Positions 1 through 9,282 of a stretch of DNA of 64,000 nucleotides are shown piece after piece (within the stretch, counting starts at the first letter, position 1; the number at the start of each line of letters is the position of its first letter). A program made the translations under genes and the position numbers. The notes beneath the pieces were generated by a model that did not search any database, had not been told where the DNA came from, and saw only the letters and a program-made list of their open reading frames with translations. Origin of the DNA: Sphingobacteriales bacterium (GTDB taxonomy: Bacteria; Bacteroidota; Bacteroidia; Sphingobacteriales; Sphingobacteriaceae); assembly GCA_028288165.1 (NCBI GenBank), contig JAQBOG010000039.1:124001-188000 (forward strand), read 5' to 3'.

Positions 1-490
1 CATTTTTAAGTTGATTAGTCGATTTGCTATTAAATTTATCGCGAATCCAAGGATAAAAGTCTTTTAATTGAGTAACAGCTCTGGAAATAACGAAATCAAA
101 TTGGTCATTAATTTGTTCGGCACGAGCATGTGTAGCTACCAGATTAGTTAATTCTATTGCTTTAGATACTTCATTCACAACCTTAATTTTCTTACCAATA
201 GAGTCTACCAAATGAAATTGTGTTTCTGGGAATAAAATGGCCAAAGGAATTCCGGGAAACCCTCCACCAGTACCTACGTCAAGAATTTTTTCATTCGGTA
301 AAAAGGAAATAACCTTGGCTATTGCTAATGAATGTAAGACATGATGAAGATACAGTTTGTCGATATCCTTTCGGGAAATGACGTTAATTTGCGAGTTCCA
401 GTGTTTATACTGTTCCTCTAACTGGTTAAACTGTTTTTTTTGATTTACGCTAAGATCGGGGAAGTACTGGAATATAATATCAGAAGTCAC
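1..490 (-). CDS. rsmG: 16S rRNA (guanine-527-N7)-methyltransferase RsmG, cut by left window edge
   Basis: Methylates N7 of G527 in 16S rRNA using S-adenosylmethionine. About 163 N-terminal residues are present; the family is usually 200-215 aa, so roughly 45 C-terminal residues lie outside. The SAM-binding glycine loop reads ILDVGTGGGFPGIPLA, followed by the acidic residue in FHLVDS and an ISRA motif, all typical of RsmG (GidB). The only start I find after the in-frame stop at about 515-517 is GTG at 490, inside the 3' end of the sigma-factor gene (11-nt overlap), so it is probably translationally coupled as the last gene of a glycosyltransferase-sigma-rsmG operon. Function assignment is strong; the GTG start is inferred. 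Confidence 0.9.
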   Translation of the reverse strand, partial: MTSDIIFQYFPDLSVNQKKQFNQLEEQYKHWNSQINVISRKDIDKLYLHHVLHSLAIAKVISFLPNEKILDVGTGGGFPGIPLAILFPETQFHLVDSIGKKIKVVNEVSKAIELTNLVATHARAEQINDQFDFVISRAVTQLKDFYPWIRDKFNSKSTNQLKN

Positions 491-1094
491 TACGTAAGTT
501 TTTCTTTTTTTGATTCATAACGTTTGATAAAAGATCTCTGGCTCTAAACAACTGAGCTTTTACAGTACCTAATGGTAGATCGAGCTGGTTAGCGATCTCT
601 TCATATGAAAGTTCATCAAAATACCTAAGAATAATTAACGTGCGATAACGTGATGGGAGTTTATCCACAATATCCTTTAATTTTTCGTTTTGCTGTTTTT
701 TGATAGATATTTCTTCTGGATCTAACGTATCAGATCGTATTTGCAATGGTCTGTCGTCCCCTTCATCATCCACCATGCTATCCATTGAAACAACGTTCAA
801 GCGCTTTTTACGAATAAAATCAATGCAGTTATTGGTAGCAATTCTGAAAAGCCAGGTACTGAATGCAAAATCAGGTTTGTATTTCTCTATATTCTCGAAT
901 GCTTTTCCAAAAGTTTCTACGGTCATGTCCATCGCATCGTCTTTATTATTCACCATCTTCAATGACATGAAATATATAGACTCTTTATATCGTTGCATTA
1001 ACTCAGCAAAAGCCTTCTGCTCTCCTTCTTTAGCTCTGCAAACGAGGTTAAAATCATTCTTAGCATTTGCCGAAAAATTTGGATTTACTTCCAT
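480..1094 (-). CDS. ECF-type sigma-70 family RNA polymerase sigma factor
   Basis: A 204-residue alternative sigma factor. Region 2 spans about residues 27-97 (FAELMQRYKESIYFMSLKM, then FSTWLFRIATNNCIDFIRKKR), where core polymerase and -10 DNA are bound. Region 4 spans about 145-195 (LPSRYRTLIILRYFDELSYEEIANQ, GTVKAQLFRARDLL), the helix-turn-helix for the -35 site. An acidic linker joins them. No anti-sigma gene is adjacent. Its start overlaps the end of the upstream glycosyltransferase by 10 nt and its end overlaps rsmG, so the three genes look like one tightly coupled transcript. The stimulus it answers to cannot be read from the sequence. Confidence 0.93.
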   Translation of the reverse strand: MEVNPNFSANAKNDFNLVCRAKEGEQKAFAELMQRYKESIYFMSLKMVNNKDDAMDMTVETFGKAFENIEKYKPDFAFSTWLFRIATNNCIDFIRKKRLNVVSMDSMVDDEGDDRPLQIRSDTLDPEEISIKKQQNEKLKDIVDKLPSRYRTLIILRYFDELSYEEIANQLDLPLGTVKAQLFRARDLLSNVMNQKKKNLRSDF

Positions 1095-2200
1095 TGAACT
1101 TTTTTCTTAAAAATTGTTAGCAGACTAAGTACGAGTATATAAAAATAATAAATGAAATCGAAAAGTGGAAGCCACCATTTCAAATCATCATAATTCAGTT
1201 TCTTAAATATAGGGAAATAAACGATTGCCAAAGCTAAAAGTCTTATAATATATAAAGAAAGTAAAAACCACCATTGAGCTTTCAGGGCAATCAGGGCAAA
1301 TAATAACGCGTAAAATAGCATGGCAGAACCTGATTGAACGGTAAGCATTCTCTTATGTTCTGATTTATAAACCTTGCCCGCTCCCAAGTGTCGCCGTTTC
1401 TGTTTTATATATTGTGAAAACGTTCTTTTAGGCTCTGACCATACTTGAGCATCGGCATCTATCTCAATTACAGCATTTTGGGGTGTCGCATTCTGATTTA
1501 CAAAAAGATCATCGTCCCCGGAAGGAATATGCATATGAGCCGCAAAACCTTTCCCTCTAAAAAATAGCGATTTGGTGTAAGCCATATTTCTACCAACTCC
1601 CATATAAGGACTTTTCGCTAAGGCGAATGATAAATAATTGAGTGCCGTAAAAAAGGTTTCAAAACGGATCAACATGTTTACAAAGCCCTTCACCTTTTCA
1701 TACGGAGAATAACCCAATACAATTTCAGTAGAACCAGTGAAATTTCGTTGCATCTTATAGATCCAATCTTTGGATGAAGGTCTACAATCAGCGTCAGTAA
1801 AAATTAAATGTTCATTTTGGGCAGCTTTAATCCCCATAGTAACGGCAAACTTTTTACCTGTTTTGAACCGTTCATGTTCATTTATAGTAACAATTTTCAG
1901 TTGAGGATATTTACCGGAAAAATCTCTTAAAACTATATCAGAATTATCATCTGAACAATCGTTGACAACTACAACTTCATAATTCTCATAATTTTGCTCT
2001 AAGATAAGAGGAAGATTTTTTAAGAAATTGGCCTCTTCATTACGTCCACAAATAATTACCGAAACCGGATAACCTTTAGTATCAGGAACTGAACCACGTC
2101 TATATGCTGAAAGTTTTTGATGTACAATTACAGTATAGTACAACTGTATAAGGAAACAAATTTGAAAGGATATAAAAATTAGTAGGTAAAGGTAATTCAC
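1085..2200 (-). CDS. Membrane glycosyltransferase, family 2
   Basis: A 371-residue GT-A fold transferase. An N-terminal membrane helix covers about residues 3-26. The GT2 domain follows: SVIICGRNEEANF near 47-59 (nucleotide-sugar binding), the DAD metal motif at 136-138, the acceptor-side GDDD at 228-231, and QKRRH at 267-271, a variant of the processive-type QxxRW motif in which Trp is His. Two or three C-terminal membrane segments (about 292-360) follow. It probably transfers a sugar to a lipid or polysaccharide acceptor at the inner membrane; donor and acceptor cannot be inferred. First gene of the glycosyltransferase-sigma-rsmG operon, divergent from tgt. Confidence 0.88.
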   Translation of the reverse strand: MNYLYLLIFISFQICFLIQLYYTVIVHQKLSAYRRGSVPDTKGYPVSVIICGRNEEANFLKNLPLILEQNYENYEVVVVNDCSDDNSDIVLRDFSGKYPQLKIVTINEHERFKTGKKFAVTMGIKAAQNEHLIFTDADCRPSSKDWIYKMQRNFTGSTEIVLGYSPYEKVKGFVNMLIRFETFFTALNYLSFALAKSPYMGVGRNMAYTKSLFFRGKGFAAHMHIPSGDDDLFVNQNATPQNAVIEIDADAQVWSEPKRTFSQYIKQKRRHLGAGKVYKSEHKRMLTVQSGSAMLFYALLFALIALKAQWWFLLSLYIIRLLALAIVYFPIFKKLNYDDLKWWLPLFDFIYYFYILVLSLLTIFKKKVQWK

Positions 2201-2305
2201 TGTTTATTTTAAATCATTTATAAATTAATGCGCAAATGTCTGATTTTTAAACAAACTATCACTATGGTTTCGTAAACTTTAACTAAAGTCAAACCGCTTT
2301 TTTGC

Positions 2306-2313
2306 TACTTTTG
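2306..2313 (+). promoter_or_regulatory. Bacteroidota -7 box upstream of tgt
   Basis: TACTTTTG matches the Bacteroidota -7 consensus TAnnTTTG, 18 nt before the tgt ATG. I see no clean TTTG at the -33 spacing, so this rests on the -7 element and position only. Confidence 0.5.
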
Positions 2314-2330
2314 CAGGATTAAACTAAAAA

Positions 2331-3461
2331 ATGAAATTTAAATTAGAGGCTAAAGATAAACTTTCTAACGCTCGTGCAGGCGAAATCATTACAGATCATG
2401 GTATAGTAAAAACTCCGATTTTTATGCCCGTAGGTACCGCCGGAACCGTAAAAGCAGTACATCAACATGAGCTTGAAAATGACATTAAAGCCCAAATTAT
2501 TCTTGGAAATACCTACCATTTATATCTCAGACCTGGTTTAGATACTCTGGAAAAAGCTGGCGGATTACATAAATTTAATGGCTGGAATAAGCCCCTGCTT
2601 ACTGATAGTGGCGGCTATCAAGTGTACTCACTTTCAGGAGTGCGTAAAATAAAAGAAGAAGGAGTAACTTTTCGTTCGCATATAGATGGCTCAAAACATT
2701 TATTTACTCCTGAAAACGTAATGGATACGCAGCGAATTATTGGTGCTGATATCATAATGGCATTTGATGAATGCACACCATATCCTTGTGAATACAATTA
2801 TGCAAGGCGATCAATAGATATGACCCATCGATGGTTAAAACGCTGTTGCGATCGCTTTGATAATACTGAAAGTAAATATGGTTACTCACAAACGCTTTTT
2901 CCAATTGTACAAGGTTCCGTATACAAAGATTTACGTAAAAAATCAGCCGAAGTAATTGCTTCATTTGAGCGTGATGGTAATGCAATAGGCGGATTATCTG
3001 TGGGTGAGCCAGCGGAAGAGATGTATGAAATGACAGAAATTGTTTGCAGCATATTGCCGGTAGAAAAGCCACGTTATTTAATGGGTGTAGGTACTCCAAT
3101 TAACATTTTAGAAAATATAGCGCTTGGCATTGATATGTTTGATTGTGTAATGCCAACACGCAATGCCAGAAACGGGATGCTGTTTACCAGAAATGGTATT
3201 ATAAATATCCGTAACGAAAGGTGGAAGAATGATTTTTCCCCAATAGACGAAGAGAGTGAATTGTATGCCGATTTAAATTATTCAAAAGCATATTTACGTC
3301 ATTTAATGGCTTCTAAAGAAATTTTGGGTGCTCAAATAGCTACTTTGCATAACCTTCATTTTTACATCTGGCTTGTTGGTGAAGCCCGTGAAAAAATAAT
3401 TTCAGGCGAGTTTTATGAATGGAAGAATAAAATGGTTATCCAATTAGCGCAACGATTATAG
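2331..3461 (+). CDS. tgt: tRNA-guanine transglycosylase (Tgt), zinc cysteines absent
   Basis: Exchanges guanine-34 of GUN-anticodon tRNAs for the queuosine precursor preQ1. The 376 residues align along the whole family: catalytic D92 in TDSGGYQV, substrate loop GGLSVGEP near 219-226, nucleophile D270 in DMFDCVMPTRNARNG. The C-terminal zinc site, CxCxxC plus His in E. coli and Zymomonas, is changed: the aligned positions are S308, L310 and D313, while H339 in TLHN is kept. From memory, Bacteroides Tgt also lacks these cysteines, so this is probably a lineage trait and not decay. It heads a plus-strand run with the LptG-like gene 5 nt downstream and EamA after that. Confidence 0.96.
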   Translation: MKFKLEAKDKLSNARAGEIITDHGIVKTPIFMPVGTAGTVKAVHQHELENDIKAQIILGNTYHLYLRPGLDTLEKAGGLHKFNGWNKPLLTDSGGYQVYSLSGVRKIKEEGVTFRSHIDGSKHLFTPENVMDTQRIIGADIIMAFDECTPYPCEYNYARRSIDMTHRWLKRCCDRFDNTESKYGYSQTLFPIVQGSVYKDLRKKSAEVIASFERDGNAIGGLSVGEPAEEMYEMTEIVCSILPVEKPRYLMGVGTPINILENIALGIDMFDCVMPTRNARNGMLFTRNGIINIRNERWKNDFSPIDEESELYADLNYSKAYLRHLMASKEILGAQIATLHNLHFYIWLVGEAREKIISGEFYEWKNKMVIQLAQRL

Positions 3462-3466
3462 CAAGC

Positions 3467-4546
3467 ATGATTAAACTTCTGGATTGGTACATCATTAAGA
3501 AATATCTTGGGACGTTCGTTTTTACACTGTCTATTTTCACTGTAATTATTATTGTTTTTGATATTTCTGAGAGGCTGGATGATTTTTTAAAGCACCAGGC
3601 ACCAATTGACAAGATCTTTCTTAATTATTATGCTGGTGTGGTGCCTTTCTACCTGAACATGCTGTCTCCACTAATTAATTTTATTGCGGTTATATTCTTT
3701 ACAGCAAAGATGGCGGACCAAACGGAAATCGTGCCCATATTATCTGGTGGCGTAAGTTTCAATAGGTATTTAAGGCCTTATTGGATCTCTGCTTTCGTGA
3801 TATTTTTAGTGTCACTAATTGCTAATTTGTATATCATCCCAAAAACCAATCGTTTAAAAAATGACTTCGAAAATGTATATGTAAATCCCAAAGCAGATAA
3901 TGAAAAAATGAACATACATATGCAGATGGACAAAAGAACATACGTATCTATTAACAACTTCGACAATAACACAAAAATTGGTTTCAAATTTACACTCGAA
4001 AAGTTCAATGGTTTTGAGTTAAGAGAGAAACTAGTTGCAGATCGTATTACCTGGGACTCTGTGAAGCGGGTTTGGAGTCTTGATAATTATTCCATTCGAT
4101 CCATAGATGGATTGAAGGAAAAGATGACATATGGTACGAAGAAGGATACCACCTTGGATATGAGGCCAGCTGATTTTGAGATTTATGAAAATATCTTTGA
4201 CAATATGGATATGCATACCTTAAATGATCGAATTAAGAAAGAAGAGATTCGTGGAACTGGAATCATGACAGATTTGTTGCTGCAAAAATATAAACGATTT
4301 GTTAATCCAGTAGCGGTGTTTATTTTAACATTAATAGGTGTTTCCCTATCTTCCAGAAAAGTTCGCGGAGGTGTTGGTCTGCCTCTGGGGATTGGAATTT
4401 TCTTAAGTTTCGCATACATTGTATGTAATCAATTCTCCACAATGTTTGCCTTGAAGGGTGGTTTACCTCCCCTGTTAGCCGTATTACTCCCTAACGTTGT
4501 ATTCGGTTTACTAGGCTTGTATTTGATGGCAAAAGCCCCTAAATAA
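3467..4546 (+). CDS. LptF/LptG-family permease (YjgP/YjgQ)
   Basis: A 359-residue inner-membrane protein of the lipopolysaccharide export family, the partner of the LptB ATPase that pulls LPS out of the inner membrane. The layout is as in LptF/G: N-terminal membrane helices (about 13-33, 55-80, 100-125), a central periplasmic beta-jellyroll domain (about 130-265, including RITWDSVKRVWSLDNYSIR), then C-terminal helices (about 278-355). It starts LLDWYIIKKYLGTFVFTL, the characteristic opening. Bacteroidota commonly carry several such genes; which of LptF or LptG this equals cannot be told. It lies 5 nt after tgt and 10 nt before the EamA gene, so co-transcription is likely. Confidence 0.9.
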   Translation: MIKLLDWYIIKKYLGTFVFTLSIFTVIIIVFDISERLDDFLKHQAPIDKIFLNYYAGVVPFYLNMLSPLINFIAVIFFTAKMADQTEIVPILSGGVSFNRYLRPYWISAFVIFLVSLIANLYIIPKTNRLKNDFENVYVNPKADNEKMNIHMQMDKRTYVSINNFDNNTKIGFKFTLEKFNGFELREKLVADRITWDSVKRVWSLDNYSIRSIDGLKEKMTYGTKKDTTLDMRPADFEIYENIFDNMDMHTLNDRIKKEEIRGTGIMTDLLLQKYKRFVNPVAVFILTLIGVSLSSRKVRGGVGLPLGIGIFLSFAYIVCNQFSTMFALKGGLPPLLAVLLPNVVFGLLGLYLMAKAPK

Positions 4547-4556
4547 GCCGCTGCCT

Positions 4557-5465
4557 ATGGCATCAAAATCTCTTACAAAAAATTTAATAATACTTCATCT
4601 AACTGTTTTCGTTTGGGGGTTTACAGGCATACTTGGCAAGCTTATTTCTATAGGTGCAATTGCCTTGGTTTGGTACCGCGTACTCATTGCTTTTATTGCT
4701 CTTTTTATATATTTTAAAGCCAGCAAAACAGCTATAAAAGTTAGCAGAAATACCTTCTTAAAATTGTTTTTTACCGGAGCAATTGTGGGCCTTCATTGGA
4801 TATTATTTTTCCAATCTATTAAGCTTTCTACGGTGTCTGTCGCCTTGGTCTGTTTGTCATCTTTAACGCTTTTTACCGCCATACTTGAGCCACTATTTAA
4901 CCGTAAAAAAGTAGACATATTAGACGTATTCACAGGCTTACTAATCATCGTTGGAATTACTCTTATTTTCAATTTTGAGAGCAGGTATAAGCTAGGTATT
5001 ATTAGTGGTTTAAGCTGTGCTCTTTGTGCGAGTATTTTCTCTATTATAAATTCAAAACAGATTAAAAATCGCTCGGCTCCTATAATCAGTTTTTACGAAT
5101 TAGCAGGTGCATGGGTTTGGATTTCTCTTTATAATTTAATTACCGAAGGATTCGGAACCTTAACTTTTCCTGGCACAGTAGATCTAGTTTATCTACTGAT
5201 TTTAGGAATACTATGCACCGCCGTAGCCTACGTTGCAGGAGTATCTGTGATGCAAGATTTGAGCGCATTTAAAGTGGCTTTGATAACTAACCTTGAACCT
5301 GTATACGGCATCATTTTAGCGTTTATATTTTTTGGTAAAAAAGAACAAATGACTGGCGGATTTTACTTGGGTGCTATCATTGTTCTGACCTCTATTTTTC
5401 TGCATCCGCTGATTCAAAAATATTTTCAAAAAAGGAAAATAGAAAAGCAAATCCCGTTAGGATAA
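4557..5465 (+). CDS. EamA-family (DMT superfamily) transporter
   Basis: A 302-residue membrane protein with about ten hydrophobic helices arranged as two EamA repeats. The first opens at LTVFVWGFTGILGKL, and the second repeat shows ITNLEPVYGIILAFIFFGKKEQMTGGFYLGAIIVL, the usual signature of drug/metabolite exporters. The C-terminus is short and basic (KYFQKRKIEKQ). The substrate is unknown; relatives export amino acids, nucleosides or drugs. It ends the tgt operon. No hairpin terminator is evident in the following 650 bp. Confidence 0.9.
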   Translation: MASKSLTKNLIILHLTVFVWGFTGILGKLISIGAIALVWYRVLIAFIALFIYFKASKTAIKVSRNTFLKLFFTGAIVGLHWILFFQSIKLSTVSVALVCLSSLTLFTAILEPLFNRKKVDILDVFTGLLIIVGITLIFNFESRYKLGIISGLSCALCASIFSIINSKQIKNRSAPIISFYELAGAWVWISLYNLITEGFGTLTFPGTVDLVYLLILGILCTAVAYVAGVSVMQDLSAFKVALITNLEPVYGIILAFIFFGKKEQMTGGFYLGAIIVLTSIFLHPLIQKYFQKRKIEKQIPLG

Positions 5466-6118
5466 AAAACATAAATACACTAAGCTTATTTTTTTGCTGC
5501 GACAAATAACTACAAACTTTGAAACTTTAAGGCCATCAAAAATTCTAGTCTCGAATACTTTCTTAGAAGACGGCTGGTCGAAGCTTTTGCATTAAAATAA
5601 ACTCCTCCTCCACAACATAATTCTAGATAAAAATGACCACACAAATAGTGTCGGGTTGATGGGATCTAAATTCCCAAAAGATTATTAATTCGGCGCAACA
5701 CTTATTTTTGCGATATCTTCATTGCCCAAATTTAAAACGAAAATTATGAGATAGTGATTAGCTATTTTTTGAAGTTTTCAATCTCGGCAGAAACGGCAGC
5801 TGAATGCAAAAATTACATAAACTCTCTTGCCTTCTTACACGCATTGAATTGCAGTTTTATTTAGTACATTGACCACATAATTTAAGCAAATCTAACCTTG
5901 TCTAATTTTTTAATATTTAAAAGAAATAAGCTAGATATGAAGGAGCTAATAACGAACTTTAAACGACAATCCATCGTCTAAATATAGAATAACTAGGAAT
6001 AAATATTAAAAATAGAATATTGCTAATCAGGTATTTACATCATATAACTAAATAATTAATAAATATAAATCAAAATCAAGCACACCTGATTAACTAAAAT
6101 ATTTAGCAAATCACATAA
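5466..6118. other. Gene-free 653 bp region
   Basis: AT-rich, full of stops in all frames and without a recognisable protein remnant. It holds one copy (5825-5840) of the 16-mer TCTTGCCTTCTTACAC that recurs at 22565-22580. The last 150 bp are very AT-rich and probably contain the promoter of the following large gene, but I find no clear -7/-33 pair. Confidence 0.5.
5825..5840 (+). repeat. Short dispersed repeat, copy 1
   Basis: TCTTGCCTTCTTACAC is identical to 22565-22580. The following 25 bases are also loosely similar in the two places. Both copies are intergenic and lie upstream of genes for outer-membrane proteins. It may be a decayed element or chance. Confidence 0.4.
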
Positions 6119-8977
6119 ATGACATTATTTTTAAGAAATAAAAAACTAATTTTCAGACTTTTAGCTAGTCTTATATTAACAATTATATCAGCAAGGTCAA
6201 AAGCTCAGTTATTTGACAGTGAACAGAATCCACCGAACTTAAAATGGAGGCAAATTAACTGTCCTGACTTTCAAATCATCTACCCTACCGAGTTAGGTGT
6301 TGAAGCACAACGTATGGCAAATACGTTACAAAGCATCATCTCCAGAGTAAGTCAATCGCTTAAGATTAAACCTCAAAAAATCTCGGTGATCTTACAAAAT
6401 CAGAGCACCAGTTCAAATGGATTTGTTCAACTTGCTCCAAGGCGATCAGAGTTTTTCACTACCCCACCTCAAGATTTTGACTTTCAAGATTGGCTTAATA
6501 GTTTGGCTGTTCATGAACTTCGGCATGTTGTCCAATTCGATAAGTTAACCGGAGAATTAAAGGCTCCCCTATTTGAGCAACTGGCTCTTGCAATTTTCGG
6601 CATCTCCTTACCACCCTGGTTTTATGAAGGTGATGCAGTAGGCATTGAAACTTCACTAACAGAATCGGGGCGAGGTCGGCTTCCAAGTTGGGATATAATT
6701 TTGCGAACAAATACACTAAGTGGAAAGTTAAACACCTATTCGAAAGATTATTTTGGCTCTGCAAAAACTCTTACTCCTGGCTTTTATCAGCTCGGATATT
6801 TTATGACTTCCAAACTCCGACGTGATTATGGTGTAGGCATTTTAGACAGTGTAATGCAACGTATTTCAAACAATCCGATAAGGCCATATAACCTCAGCAA
6901 TTCTATAAAAAAATTCACTCATTTAAACACTCCAGAACTTCATCAACAAACGATCAAAGAACTAAGTAAACTTTGGAATGAACAACTTGAAAAAGTTAAC
7001 CCAAAATCATATACAACCTTAAATATTCGGGAAGAACAAACACCTATTTCTTATTTACTACCAATAGCAATTTCACGTTCTGAGGTGTTAGTATTGAAAC
7101 AAAGTAAAGCTCAAACCGCAGCATTTACAATTATTAATATGGAGGGGAAAGAGAGAAAGTTGTTACGAATCGGCATCCAGGAAAACCCGCAATTTAATTA
7201 TGCAAACGGGCAAATAATTTGGGAAGAATTTAGGTTTGACAAACGTTACCAAAAGCGTTCATTTAACGTGATAAATCTCTATAATATTAACACAAAAAAA
7301 TACCGACAAGTAACCAATAAAACCAGGCTATTTTCACCTGCTCTTTCACCAGACGGAAAGCGTTTTATTGCAGTGAATATTTCAGAGCAAAACCAAGTTG
7401 AACTGGTCGAATTTGATACAAACTCCGGGTCCGAAATTAAGCGATATCTAAACCCCTTGAACCTTACTTTGCAAGCTCCACAATACAACCAAACAGGCGA
7501 CAAAATCATCGTAACAGGAGTTAACAAAAATGGAGAAACACTGTGCGAAGCGAACGTAAAAACCGGCACTTTTAAGCAATTAATTACCTTTCAGAAGCAA
7601 CAAATTACTCATCCATTTTATGCCGGCGACCAGATACTATTTTCAGCCCATTACAACGGCATAAATAATATATACAGCCTGGATACCACCAGCCTGCAGA
7701 TCGTTCAATTAACGTCATCTAAATATGGTGCTTTCAATCCTTCGTATAGCCAATTTTCGAAAAAAATCCTTTTTAACAATTTTGAATACCGAGGGAACGA
7801 CGTTAGCGAAATAGATTTATCGAGCACTTCAGGCACACCAATTAACCAAATCACAAATACATTTGTAAACTATTCACAACCACTTTCCGCACAAGAAGGC
7901 AATGTGAACGTATTCGACAGTATACCTACCGTGACATACCCCACATCTTCCTATCATGAATTATCTAATCTGTTTAATTTCCATAGCATCATACCTATTG
8001 TAGCTCAAAATGATTTAAATGATAAATACAATTTGGGCTTTCAGTTAGTATCGAACAACAAGTTGAATACACTCGATCTTTACACAGGCTATCAATACAA
8101 TCAAGGATTAAAACGCAGTGAGTACCTGGCTGGATTCACCTATAAGCGATTTTACCCTATCTTAAACGTTCAGTATATAAACCGGGCAAGGCTCGGGTAT
8201 GTTAGTACATTAGTTCAAGGGGTAAAAACAGTAAATCAGTTACAATGGCGTGAAAACTTCTTAGAATTTAGTGCAGAGGTTCCATTTACCTTTAATCGGC
8301 GAAACTATATTTACAGTACAGGTTTTAAACTTTCAAGCAGCTATACTTCCAGATATGACTTTGACCAACCGAACATAACAATCTCACAAAACATTCGCTT
8401 CCCCTTAAAGTATCAAGCTTATTTTAATAGGTCAACAACTCGTAGCTCCCGGGATTTAGCTCCAAGATGGGGACAAAGCATTAGTCTGTCTTACCAACAC
8501 TTCCCTTTTGAAAATAAAATTGATGGTAGTTTATTTACCTTCAACTCTCAATTTTATGCACCCGGCTTATTTTCTAATCATTCGCTACAAGCTGCATTTA
8601 ATTATGAAGACAATTTTGGGATTTATAACAACTCAGTAAACATTCCACAGGTTAGCGGGCACTTAAATATTACACATATTAAACCAGTTTACAATACCTT
8701 GTTATTAGATTACCGCTTTCCTCTTTTTTATCCAGATCTTGAAATTGGACCTTTCGCATACATCAAAAGGTTAAAAGCGGGCGTGTTTGCCGATTATGAA
8801 AATTTGGGAGCCACTAATTCTCAAGAACCCAAAACGTTCGGTTTCGAACTTAAAGCCGATATGAATTTATTGCGATTCTATCTGCCAAACTTTGAGTTAG
8901 GAGGAAAATTGATATTCGTTAACGGTAATTCATCTCAAAACCCGATATTCGAGTTTGGCTTCAATTATAATTACTAA
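6119..8977 (+). CDS. Secreted gluzincin-like peptidase with TolB-type propeller and outer-membrane barrel
   Basis: A 952-residue envelope protein, in three parts. (1) A signal peptide (cleavage likely after SKAQ, residue 30) and a peptidase-like domain with HELRH at 132-136 and WFYEG with E170, the HExxH plus distal Glu arrangement of gluzincin zinc peptidases. (2) About residues 310-600, WD40/TolB-like blades (FSPALSPDGKRFIAVN, PQYNQTGDKIIVTG, PSYSQFSKKILFNN). (3) About 640-952, alternating amphipathic strands ending in an aromatic residue (FGFNYNY), as expected for an outer-membrane beta-barrel. The peptidase may therefore sit at the outer membrane. Substrate unknown. The LapA-like gene follows after one base. 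Family membership is inferred from motifs only. Confidence 0.8.
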   Translation: MTLFLRNKKLIFRLLASLILTIISARSKAQLFDSEQNPPNLKWRQINCPDFQIIYPTELGVEAQRMANTLQSIISRVSQSLKIKPQKISVILQNQSTSSNGFVQLAPRRSEFFTTPPQDFDFQDWLNSLAVHELRHVVQFDKLTGELKAPLFEQLALAIFGISLPPWFYEGDAVGIETSLTESGRGRLPSWDIILRTNTLSGKLNTYSKDYFGSAKTLTPGFYQLGYFMTSKLRRDYGVGILDSVMQRISNNPIRPYNLSNSIKKFTHLNTPELHQQTIKELSKLWNEQLEKVNPKSYTTLNIREEQTPISYLLPIAISRSEVLVLKQSKAQTAAFTIINMEGKERKLLRIGIQENPQFNYANGQIIWEEFRFDKRYQKRSFNVINLYNINTKKYRQVTNKTRLFSPALSPDGKRFIAVNISEQNQVELVEFDTNSGSEIKRYLNPLNLTLQAPQYNQTGDKIIVTGVNKNGETLCEANVKTGTFKQLITFQKQQITHPFYAGDQILFSAHYNGINNIYSLDTTSLQIVQLTSSKYGAFNPSYSQFSKKILFNNFEYRGNDVSEIDLSSTSGTPINQITNTFVNYSQPLSAQEGNVNVFDSIPTVTYPTSSYHELSNLFNFHSIIPIVAQNDLNDKYNLGFQLVSNNKLNTLDLYTGYQYNQGLKRSEYLAGFTYKRFYPILNVQYINRARLGYVSTLVQGVKTVNQLQWRENFLEFSAEVPFTFNRRNYIYSTGFKLSSSYTSRYDFDQPNITISQNIRFPLKYQAYFNRSTTRSSRDLAPRWGQSISLSYQHFPFENKIDGSLFTFNSQFYAPGLFSNHSLQAAFNYEDNFGIYNNSVNIPQVSGHLNITHIKPVYNTLLLDYRFPLFYPDLEIGPFAYIKRLKAGVFADYENLGATNSQEPKTFGFELKADMNLLRFYLPNFELGGKLIFVNGNSSQNPIFEFGFNYNY

Positions 8978-8978
8978 A

Positions 8979-9257
8979 ATGAGCGTTAAAACAATCTTCA
9001 TCATTTCTATTACTATTCTTGTCACAATCATAATGATGAATAATACGGATGAAGTTAATTTCTGGATATTTGGTCAAGCCAGAATTCCAATGTTAGCCAT
9101 CATGGGATGTATGCTATTTGCAGGATTAATTGCAGGTTTCCTTCTTGGCAGACCAAAAAAGAAAACAATTACTCCTTTATCAACAGACGACGAAAACAAT
9201 AATTCTGACAATAAAAATACTGGGTTGAGTGATGAAGACAGGGAGTATATCAGATAA
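8979..9257 (+). CDS. Small LapA-like (DUF1049) membrane protein
   Basis: A 92-residue protein with two membrane helices (about residues 4-22 and 33-55) separated by a short loop (VNFWIFGQARIPM), then a polar, acidic Asn/Asp-rich tail. This is the layout of lipopolysaccharide assembly protein A (LapA) domain proteins. I chose ATG 8979, one base after the stop of the preceding gene; an upstream in-frame codon at 8955 would overlap that gene and add no conserved sequence. Its role in this phylum is unknown; in E. coli LapA takes part in LpxC regulation. Confidence 0.7.
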   Translation: MSVKTIFIISITILVTIIMMNNTDEVNFWIFGQARIPMLAIMGCMLFAGLIAGFLLGRPKKKTITPLSTDDENNNSDNKNTGLSDEDREYIR

Positions 9258-9282
9258 ACACAGAACAAGAAAACCTATTAAT

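Noticed and set aside
700..1110. A 136-codon plus-strand frame
   Set aside because: Antisense to the sigma factor, which has both conserved regions; no independent support.
4031..4419. Minus-strand frames of 60-80 codons inside the LptF/G-like gene
   Set aside because: Shadow frames of a gene with full-length family match.
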